NCBI RefSeq assembly: GCF_041729615.1
Contig: NZ_CP154874.1
Coordinates: forward strand, 935,001 to 999,000
Length of the DNA stretch: 64,000 nt
From: Pseudomonas alcaligenes
GTDB lineage: Bacteria; Pseudomonadota; Gammaproteobacteria; Pseudomonadales; Pseudomonadaceae
Direction of reading: 5' to 3'
Positions within the stretch are counted from its first letter, which is position 1; each line of letters opens with the position of its first letter. The notes under the pieces are model-generated. The model did no database searches and was not told the origin of the DNA. It saw only the letters and a list, made by a program, of their open reading frames with translations. Positions 57,691 through 64,000 of this stretch are shown in pieces. The position numbers were made by a program, and so were the translations under genes.

Positions 57691-58773
57691 ATGCTGGAAC
57701 TCGGCATCTACTGCCTGCAACGCTGCGGCGCCGCCCGCACCTGGCTGCTGGCCACACTGGCGCTGGCCAGCACCCTGCTGGCGCTGCTCGACCAGGACGC
57801 CGCCGCCCTCTGCCTGCTGCCCCTGCTGCTCTACCTCGGTGGTGCCCAGAGCCTCAGCTGGCGACGCCAGCAACAGGCGCAGAGCCACCTGCTGCGACAG
57901 CTGGCCGGCCTGTTCGAGAGCAGCGCGGAGCGTACCCGCCTGCTGGTCAAGTGCGACGACGAGCGCCGCGCCGCCGAGCGCCTGCGCAGCGAGGTGCAGT
58001 TCGCCGCCCAGGCGCTGGAGCGCATGGCCGAGCACACCGAGCAGCAGGGCGAGGCGCAGAACCTGCGGGTGAACATGATCGCCACCGCCAGCGAGGAGAT
58101 CGGCCAGACCCTGCTGCACATCGGCGACCTGGCCGAGGAGGCCCTGCAGGCCTTCCGCCGCCTGCACCAAATGAGTGAACAGGGCAGCCTCGATGCCCGC
58201 TTGGTGGGCGATCAGATGCAACTGATCCAGGCCAGCCTCGGCCGTACCGACCAGGCCGTCGGCCAGCTGTTGCGTCACAACGCCGCCGTCGAACAGGCGG
58301 TGCAGCTGATCCAGGCCCTGGCCAAGCAGACCCAGCTGCTGGCCCTCAACGCCTCCATCGAGGCCGCCCGCGCCGGCGAGCATGGCCGCGGTTTCGCCGT
58401 GGTCGCCGAGGAAGTGCGCAACCTGGCGCAGTCCACCGCGGCGGCGGCCAGCGAGATCACCCAGGCGGTCGCCGCCATCGGCCAGTCGATGAACCACGTG
58501 CGCAGCGAGGTCGACGAGCACCGCGAGCTGCTCGGCCAGGGCTGCGCATGCAACCTGGAGCTGGCCGCGCGCTTGCACCAGCAGGCCGACTTCAGCGCCT
58601 CCCACCTGGAGGCTTTCGGCGCCATGCGCCAAGCCCTGGACGAACACACCCAGGCCAACCAGGCGCTCAACCAGCAGCTGCACGAGATAGGCGCCGCCCT
58701 CGGCCAGCAGAGCGCGCAGAACCGCGAACTGCACGCCCTGACCCTGTACCTGACGCGCAGGACCAGCTCATGA
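57691..58773 (+). CDS. Short chemoreceptor without sensor or HAMP domain
   Basis: 360 residues. Two closely spaced N-terminal helices ([17 protein letters not shown] and [14 protein letters not shown]) are linked by a few residues and followed by an arginine pair, so the rest is cytoplasmic. No ligand-binding domain or HAMP domain is present. The signalling hairpin tip is [31 protein letters not shown]. It overlaps the next gene (ATGA), and two paralogous helical proteins follow, suggesting they act together. Confidence 0.9.
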   Translation: MLELGIYCLQRCGAARTWLLATLALASTLLALLDQDAAALCLLPLLLYLGGAQSLSWRRQQQAQSHLLRQLAGLFESSAERTRLLVKCDDERRAAERLRSEVQFAAQALERMAEHTEQQGEAQNLRVNMIATASEEIGQTLLHIGDLAEEALQAFRRLHQMSEQGSLDARLVGDQMQLIQASLGRTDQAVGQLLRHNAAVEQAVQLIQALAKQTQLLALNASIEAARAGEHGRGFAVVAEEVRNLAQSTAAAASEITQAVAAIGQSMNHVRSEVDEHRELLGQGCACNLELAARLHQQADFSASHLEAFGAMRQALDEHTQANQALNQQLHEIGAALGQQSAQNRELHALTLYLTRRTSS

Positions 58774-59507
58774 GCCTCGCCACCCTGCTCGGCGCCAGCC
58801 TCGCCACGCTCCTGCTGCTGGCCCTGCTCTACCGCCGCCACGCCCTGCGCCGCAGCCGCCAACAGGGCCGCGCGCTGCTGCAGGCCCTGATGCACAGCCT
58901 GGAAATGCTCCAGCGCCTGCAGAAGCATCGCGGCCTGGGCGGCCAGGACAGCGCCGCCGCGCGCGCCCAGTGCCGACTGCTGGCCGACGAGCTGGACCGG
59001 CTGTGGCGCGAGCTGCCGCCCGCCGCCGCCGAGCTGGAGGAGCTGCTCCCGGCCTGGCAGCGGTTGCGCAGCCAGGCCGACGACTTCGACGGCCATTGCC
59101 GGCTGATCGAGCAGCTGCTGACCGCCATGCAGCTGTTCGAACTGCGCCAGGGCGAGGACATCGAGATCGCCCGCCGCTGCCGCGAGTTGGAGGAGCTGGC
59201 GCGCCTGCGCGGCCTGGCGGTACGTGGGGCCGGCGCGCCGCGCTGCCCACTGCCGCTGCAGGTGCAGCTGCGCTACCTGAGCCTGCGCCTGCAGCGCCAG
59301 GTGGCACCGCACAGCGCCCTGGCCCAGGCCCTGGAGCGCCTACAACGCCAGCTGATCGAGCCGCTGCGGGTGGCCATCGCGCCGCAGGAATGTTTCGAGT
59401 TGCTCACCCCGCTGATCGACGAGCAGCTCGGCACCCTGCGCCAACGCCTGCTGGCCGCCGCCGACCCTGCCATTCGCCCACCCATGCACCACGAGCCCGC
59501 CAGATGA
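58770..59507 (+). CDS. N-anchored helical protein, NIT-like motif (paralog 1)
   Basis: 245 residues. One N-terminal helix ([19 protein letters not shown]) is followed by a basic stop ([11 protein letters not shown]), so the rest is likely cytoplasmic. The body is predicted all-helical, with [18 protein letters not shown] near residue 46 and [13 protein letters not shown] near 147. The (L/A)QKHRGLG segment resembles the NIT-domain motif, but I cannot confirm the family. Start overlaps the chemoreceptor stop and its own stop overlaps the next gene. The function is inferred to be sensory. Confidence 0.8.
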   Translation: MSLATLLGASLATLLLLALLYRRHALRRSRQQGRALLQALMHSLEMLQRLQKHRGLGGQDSAAARAQCRLLADELDRLWRELPPAAAELEELLPAWQRLRSQADDFDGHCRLIEQLLTAMQLFELRQGEDIEIARRCRELEELARLRGLAVRGAGAPRCPLPLQVQLRYLSLRLQRQVAPHSALAQALERLQRQLIEPLRVAIAPQECFELLTPLIDEQLGTLRQRLLAAADPAIRPPMHHEPAR

Positions 59508-60208
59508 GCCCCGAACTGCTTTTCGCCCTTGCCCTGGGCCTCGGCCTGCTGGCCCTGGGCCAATTGTTGACCCGTCGCGCCGCACAGATGCATCGCGCCA
59601 CCCTCGATCAGCTCGAAGGCCAGTGCCTGCAGCGCAGCCTGGAGCTGCTGCGTGCCTTGCAGAAACACCGTGGCCTGGGCGCCCAGCAGGACATCGTCGC
59701 GGTCAGCCAGCGCAACGCCCTGGCCCGCCAGCTCGACCAGCTCTGGCTGAACTGGCCTGGCGAGAGCCTGGAGCTGGCCCCGCTGCACCGCGAATGGCCG
59801 CTGCTGCGCATGCGCCCGGCCGACTTCGAGGCCCATTGCCAGGTGATCGAGGTACTGCTGCAGGTGATCGACACCCTGGAAGAGCGCCTGGCCTCACGCG
59901 CACACGGCGTCGTGCGCGGCCTCGCCAGCACCTGCCGCAATCTCGAGGACCTGGCCCGCCTGCGCGGCCTGGCCGTGCGCGCCGCCAACTACGGCCAGTG
60001 CCCGCCGGTGCTGCAGGAGCAGATGCGCGAACTGTGTCGACGCATTGCCGCCGGCAACGCCGACCAGCAGTTGCACGCCCTGCTGGCGCGCCTGCGCAGC
60101 GACCTGATCGAAGCGCGCCAGCCCAGCCTGGGCCCGGCCGACTGCTTCGCCCTACTCACTCCGCCGATCGAGCGCCTGCTGCAGGGCACCCGCCTGGGCC
60201 ACAGTTGA
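59504..60208 (+). CDS. N-anchored helical protein, NIT-like motif (paralog 2)
   Basis: 234 residues and a clear paralog of the preceding protein. N-terminal helix (LLFALALGLGLLALGQLL), then [20 protein letters not shown] near residue 50 and [16 protein letters not shown] near 150. Aligned positions include FEAHCQVIE / FDGHCRLIE and CFALLTPPIERL / [13 protein letters not shown] tandem duplication is likely. It overlaps paralog 1 (ATGA). Confidence 0.8.
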   Translation: MSPELLFALALGLGLLALGQLLTRRAAQMHRATLDQLEGQCLQRSLELLRALQKHRGLGAQQDIVAVSQRNALARQLDQLWLNWPGESLELAPLHREWPLLRMRPADFEAHCQVIEVLLQVIDTLEERLASRAHGVVRGLASTCRNLEDLARLRGLAVRAANYGQCPPVLQEQMRELCRRIAAGNADQQLHALLARLRSDLIEARQPSLGPADCFALLTPPIERLLQGTRLGHS

Positions 60209-60257
60209 AATCGCCGGCGCCTCGCCCCATCTAGCACCCCATAACCGAGGGTGCGCC

Positions 60258-62645
60258 ATGAACGATCAGGACAACACGCCGGAAATCATCGAAGCCAAGA
60301 CCACCAGCCTGGCCCTGCCCGGGCAGACGCTGCCGGACAAGCTATACGTCATCCCCATCCACAACCGCCCGTTCTTCCCCGCGCAGGTGCTGCCGGTCAT
60401 CGTCAACGAGGAACACTGGGCCGAGACCCTGGAGCTGGTGGCCAACACCGAGCACAAGTGCCTGGCGCTGTTCTACGTCGACCAGCCGGTGACCGACCCG
60501 CGCCACTTCGACACCGCCAGCCTGCCCGAGCACGGCACCCTGGTGCGCGTGCACCACGCCAGCCGTGGCGACGGCAAGCTGCAGTTCGTCGCCCAGGGCC
60601 TGGGGCGGGTGCGCGTGCGCGGCTGGCTCAAGCGCCATCGCCCGCCCTACCTGGCCGAGGTGGACTATCCGCAGAGTCCGGCTGACCCGCGCGACGAGGT
60701 CAAGGCCTATGCCATGGCGCTGATCAACGCGATCAAGGAGCTGCTGCCGCTCAACCCGCTGTACAGCGAGGAGCTGAAGAACTACCTCAACCGCTTCGGC
60801 CCCAATGACCCGTCGCCACTCACCGACTTCGCCGCCGCGCTGACCACCGCCACCCCTGCCGAGCTGCAGGAGGTGCTGGACTGCGTGCCGATCCTGCGGC
60901 GCATGGAGAAAGTGCTGCCGCTGCTGCGCAAGGAAGTGGAGGTGGCACGCCTGCAGAACGAGCTGTCCGCCGAGGTCAACCGCAAGATCGGCGAGCACCA
61001 GCGCCAGTTCTTCCTCAAGGAACAGCTCAAGGTGATCCAGCAGGAGCTGGGCATTACCAAGGACGACCGCAGCGCCGACGCCGACGAGTTCCGCGCCCGC
61101 CTGGCCGGCAAGACCCTGCCAGCCCAGGCGCAGAAGCGCATCGACGAGGAGCTCGGCAAGCTGGCCATCCTCGAGACCGGCTCGCCGGAATACGCGGTGA
61201 CGCGCAACTACCTGGACTGGGCCACCAGCGTGCCCTGGGGCGTGCTCGGCGCGGACAAGCTCGACCTCGCGCACGCGCGCCGGGTATTGGACAAGCACCA
61301 CGCCGGCATGGACGACATCAAGGCGCGCATCACCGAATTCCTCGCCGTCGGCGCCTTCAAGGGCGAGATCGCCGGCAGCATCGTGCTGCTGGTCGGCCCG
61401 CCCGGCGTGGGCAAGACCAGCATCGGCAAGTCCATCGCCGAATCGCTGGGGCGGCCCTTCTACCGCTTCAGCGTCGGCGGCATGCGCGACGAGGCGGAGA
61501 TCAAGGGCCACCGCCGCACCTACATCGGCGCCATGCCCGGCAAGCTGGTGCAGGCGCTCAAGGAAGTCGAGGTGATGAACCCGGTGATCATGCTCGACGA
61601 GATCGACAAGATGGGTGCCAGCTACCAGGGCGACCCGGCCTCGGCGCTGCTGGAAACCCTCGACCCGGAGCAGAACGTCGAATTCCTCGACCACTACCTG
61701 GACCTGCGCCTGGACCTGTCCAAGGTACTGTTCGTCTGCACCGCCAACACCCTGGACTCCATCCCCGGCCCGCTGCTCGACCGCATGGAGGTGATCCGCC
61801 TGTCCGGCTACATCGCCGAGGAGAAGCTGGCCATCGCCAAGCAGCACCTGTGGCCGCGCCAGCTGGCCAAGGCGGGCGTGAAGAAGGCCCAGCTCGCCAT
61901 CAGCGATGCCGCGCTGCGCGCGGTGATCGAGGGCTACGCCCGCGAGGCCGGCGTGCGCCAGCTGGAGAAACAGCTGGGCAAGCTGGTGCGCAAGGCGGTG
62001 GTCAGACTGCTCGACGAGCCGGGCAGCAAGGTCCGGATCGGCCCCAGGGACCTGGAAGGCTACCTCGGCATGCCGCTGTTCCGCGGCGAGCAGGTCATCG
62101 AAGGCACCGGGGTGATCACCGGCCTGGCCTGGACCAGCCTGGGTGGCGCCACACTGCCGATCGAGGCCACGCGCATCCACACCCTCAACCGCGGCTTCAA
62201 GCTCACCGGCCAGCTCGGCGAAGTGATGAAGGAATCGGCGGAGATCGCCTACAGCTACGTGACCGCCAACCTGAAGAAGTATGGTGGCGATGCGAATTTC
62301 TTCGACCAGGCCTTCATCCACCTGCACGTGCCCGAGGGCGCCACGCCCAAGGACGGCCCCAGCGCCGGCATCAGCATGGCCAGTGCCCTGCTCTCCCTGG
62401 CGCGCAACCAGGCGCCGAAGAAGGGCGTGGCGATGACCGGCGAGCTGACCCTGACCGGCCAGGTGCTGGCCATCGGCGGCGTGCGCGAGAAGGTGATCGC
62501 CGCGCGCCGGCAGAAGCTCCACGAGCTGATCCTGCCGGAGGCCAACCGCGGCGACTTCCTCGAACTGCCGGACTACCTGCGCGAAGGGCTGACCGTGCAC
62601 TTTGCCAGGCGCTACGCCGAGGTGGCCCGGGTGCTGTTCGACTGA
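60258..62645 (+). CDS. asrA: Lon-family ATP-dependent protease (AsrA type)
   Basis: 795 residues. An N-terminal substrate domain (LYVIPIHNRPFFPAQVLPVIV) is followed by a Walker A (LVGPPGVGKTSIGKSIA) and Walker B (PVIMLDEIDKMG) AAA+ module, then the Lon peptidase with the catalytic serine in KDGPSAGISMA and lysine in VREKVIAARR. It resembles P. aeruginosa AsrA (PA0779), a stress-induced Lon relative distinct from the main Lon, and the ICP gene follows as in that species. Confidence 0.9.
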   Translation: MNDQDNTPEIIEAKTTSLALPGQTLPDKLYVIPIHNRPFFPAQVLPVIVNEEHWAETLELVANTEHKCLALFYVDQPVTDPRHFDTASLPEHGTLVRVHHASRGDGKLQFVAQGLGRVRVRGWLKRHRPPYLAEVDYPQSPADPRDEVKAYAMALINAIKELLPLNPLYSEELKNYLNRFGPNDPSPLTDFAAALTTATPAELQEVLDCVPILRRMEKVLPLLRKEVEVARLQNELSAEVNRKIGEHQRQFFLKEQLKVIQQELGITKDDRSADADEFRARLAGKTLPAQAQKRIDEELGKLAILETGSPEYAVTRNYLDWATSVPWGVLGADKLDLAHARRVLDKHHAGMDDIKARITEFLAVGAFKGEIAGSIVLLVGPPGVGKTSIGKSIAESLGRPFYRFSVGGMRDEAEIKGHRRTYIGAMPGKLVQALKEVEVMNPVIMLDEIDKMGASYQGDPASALLETLDPEQNVEFLDHYLDLRLDLSKVLFVCTANTLDSIPGPLLDRMEVIRLSGYIAEEKLAIAKQHLWPRQLAKAGVKKAQLAISDAALRAVIEGYAREAGVRQLEKQLGKLVRKAVVRLLDEPGSKVRIGPRDLEGYLGMPLFRGEQVIEGTGVITGLAWTSLGGATLPIEATRIHTLNRGFKLTGQLGEVMKESAEIAYSYVTANLKKYGGDANFFDQAFIHLHVPEGATPKDGPSAGISMASALLSLARNQAPKKGVAMTGELTLTGQVLAIGGVREKVIAARRQKLHELILPEANRGDFLELPDYLREGLTVHFARRYAEVARVLFD

Positions 62646-62717
62646 GCGGCACTGCGCTCGCCCGCGCCCGTGCACAGCGGCTATGCTGTGGCGGTTTTCG
62701 CCCGACCGGAGTCCGCC

Positions 62718-63119
62718 ATGAAACCTGCCCTGCGCCTGCTGCTGCCCTGCACCCTGGCCCTGCTCGCCGCCTGCGGCTCGCAGCCCAAGTCCGGCGTCGC
62801 CGTGGAAGAGAAGCAGCTGGGCAAGTGCCCGATGCAGCTGTACAGCGGCCAGTCGCTGACCATCAGCCTGCCGAGCAACCCCACCACCGGCTTCCGCTGG
62901 GTGGTGGTCGATGCCGCGCCAGGCGTGCTGCGCAGCCTGAGCCCGGAGGTCTACATCACCCCGGAGGACGCCGGCATCGTCGGCAGCGCCGGCAAGTCGA
63001 CGTGGCGCTACCAGGCCTACCAGGCCGGCAACGGCCGCCTGCTGATGCACTACCAGCGCCCCTGGGAAGTCGAGGTGGCGCCGGCCAAGATCATCGACTG
63101 CCCGATCAGCGTGCGCTGA
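62718..63119 (+). CDS. icp: Chagasin-like cysteine-peptidase inhibitor (ICP)
   Basis: 133 residues. A lipoprotein signal (TLALLAACGS, lipobox cysteine) precedes an I42 inhibitor domain with the loop motifs LPSNPTTGFRW, GSAGKSTWRYQAYQAGNG and YQRPWEVE. Such inhibitors block papain-like peptidases. It is predicted to be outer-membrane or inner-membrane lipid-anchored and follows asrA, as in P. aeruginosa. Confidence 0.92.
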   Translation: MKPALRLLLPCTLALLAACGSQPKSGVAVEEKQLGKCPMQLYSGQSLTISLPSNPTTGFRWVVVDAAPGVLRSLSPEVYITPEDAGIVGSAGKSTWRYQAYQAGNGRLLMHYQRPWEVEVAPAKIIDCPISVR

Positions 63120-63129
63120 GGCGGATGCA

Positions 63130-63321
63130 ATGGCGCGGGTACGCCTGCCCAGAAACCTGGGCGAGTGCGAAATCATCATCACCAAAGCAGGCAGCCCGGC
63201 GGTCTGGAATCGCAAGTCCGGCAAGAATCGATTCCTGCTGGCCTACCGCAATAACGAAGAGGCCGCGAAGGTGTTGCAGAAAATCAGAGCGAATGACGGA
63301 CAGGCAGCCATCTGGCTCTAG
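63130..63321 (+). CDS. Small ORF of 63 codons, unknown
   Basis: 63 residues (starting MARVRLPRNLGECEIIIT), basic and soluble, with GAGG eight bases before the ATG, ten bases after icp. Codon use is less GC-biased than its neighbours. I do not recognise a family. A real small gene is plausible but unproven. Confidence 0.45.
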   Translation: MARVRLPRNLGECEIIITKAGSPAVWNRKSGKNRFLLAYRNNEEAAKVLQKIRANDGQAAIWL

Positions 63322-63417
63322 CCGCTGACGCAATCAGCCACCCTGGCTGTCACGCCGCGCACTGCTGCAGAGCTACTCGACGGCCATACTGGGCGCAAAC
63401 AACAAGAGAGTTCCGCC

Positions 63418-64000
63418 ATGCGCCCATTGCTCCTGCTCGTCGCCCTCGCCGGCACCACCCTGTTCCTGCTCGGCCTGCACCTCGACCTCAAGTGGCTGAC
63501 CCTGCTCAGCAAACCCGTGCCGGTGCTGTGCCTGCTGCTCTGGCTGCGCGCCGCACCGGCCGGCGCCTACCGACGCTGGATCGCCATCGGCCTGGGCCTG
63601 TCGCTGCTCGGCGACCTGCTGCTGGAATGGCCGGCCGACCTCTTCGTGTTCGGCCTGGGCGCCTTCCTGCTCGCGCACCTGGCCTACCTGGCGGCCTACC
63701 TAGGCGATACCCGCCGCCTGGCGCCCTTCGACCTGCTGATCGCGGCGACGGCGGCCGGCGGCATGTTTTTCGTGCTCAGCCGCGCCGGGCTCGGCACCCT
63801 GCTGGCGCCCGTGGCGCTGTACAGCCTGGCCATCGGCGCCATGCTCTGGCGCGCCCTGGCCAGGGTCGGCGTGGTAGCGCCGCGCTCGGCCTGGCTGGCG
63901 GCCGGCGGCGCGGCGCTGTTCGTACTGTCGGACAGCCTGATCGGCATCAACCGCTTCGTCGCACCCTTCGATGGCGCGCGCTACGCCATCATCCTCAGCT
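63418..64000 (+). CDS. YhhN-family membrane protein, C-terminus cut
   Basis: The first ~194 residues of a polytopic membrane protein; the window ends before the stop. Start RPLLLLVALAGTTLFLLG and the family motifs LTLLSKPVPVLCLLLWL, LGLSLLGDLLLEWP, FGLGAFLLAHLAYL and ALFVLSDSLIGINRF match YhhN/TMEM86, some members of which hydrolyse lysoplasmalogens. It follows icp and the small ORF. Confidence 0.9.
   Translation, partial: MRPLLLLVALAGTTLFLLGLHLDLKWLTLLSKPVPVLCLLLWLRAAPAGAYRRWIAIGLGLSLLGDLLLEWPADLFVFGLGAFLLAHLAYLAAYLGDTRRLAPFDLLIAATAAGGMFFVLSRAGLGTLLAPVALYSLAIGAMLWRALARVGVVAPRSAWLAAGGAALFVLSDSLIGINRFVAPFDGARYAIILS

Noticed and set aside
60342..63224. 960-codon open frame on the minus strand over asrA and icp
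   Set aside because: Antisense shadow. The plus strand encodes a complete Lon protease and ICP, and the antisense translation has no recognisable domain.

Overview
This is a high-GC chromosomal segment of a Pseudomonas species. The evidence is the conserved core order read from the minus strand (gyrA-serC-pheA-hisC-tyrA/aroA-cmk-rpsA-ihfB-lapA, followed by wbpV/wbpL/wbpM-type O-antigen genes). The order mtnA / mtaD-ubiG-mupP-yciK, a CpxR/CpxP/CpxA-like locus beside yciB and yciI, and a Lon-type AsrA protease followed by a chagasin-like inhibitor also fit. No tRNA, rRNA, CRISPR array, insertion sequence or prophage was seen. Genes are packed tightly, and no gap between genes exceeds about 300 bases.

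Layout. 1-2592 (minus): end of an O-antigen cluster (partial WbpM-like dehydratase, WbpL-like initiating glycosyltransferase, WbpV-like epimerase). 2680-14215 (minus): housekeeping block from GyrA through serine and aromatic/histidine amino-acid enzymes, CMP kinase, ribosomal protein S1, IHF beta and LapA. 14429-19103: methylthioadenosine salvage (mtnA minus, mtaD plus), ubiquinone methylation, MurNAc-6P phosphatase and a YciK-type reductase. 19303-20229: a GGDEF diguanylate cyclase. 20284-24886 (minus): PHP phosphoesterase, YciO-type protein, ScpA, ScpB, a DUF1289 protein and RluB. 24952-29087 (plus): YciB, YciI, a coiled-coil envelope protein and a CpxR-CpxP-CpxA-like stress system. 29107-38002: a LysE exporter beside a frameshifted Lrp regulator, a CoA-transferase/acyl-CoA ligase pair, and a LysR / exported amidohydrolase / TorF porin / EamA transporter cluster. 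38249-47770: cysK, a MoxR ATPase with a VWA partner, a thioesterase, a GATase/HIT/membrane-protein operon, oligopeptidase B and an HNH protein. 47799-56789: an HExxH peptidase-like protein, YcgN, a chemoreceptor, GhrA-YcgL-RNase D, an SMP-30-like protein, PlsC and SseA. 57546-64000: an AraC regulator facing a chemoreceptor with two downstream paralogous helical membrane proteins, then AsrA, ICP, a small ORF and a YhhN-family protein cut by the window end.

The strongest candidate for an undescribed system is 57691-60208. A short chemoreceptor with no ligand-binding or HAMP domain is translationally coupled to two paralogous, N-terminally anchored helical proteins that carry motifs reminiscent of NIT (nitrate/nitrite-sensing) domains. 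The arrangement suggests a receptor whose sensing modules are encoded as separate proteins. Other points of interest are repeat elements (near 27.0, 38.0, 38.1, 40.3 and 54.9 kb), a perfect 31-base palindrome at 39310-39340, the Lrp frameshift and the exported amidohydrolase cluster.
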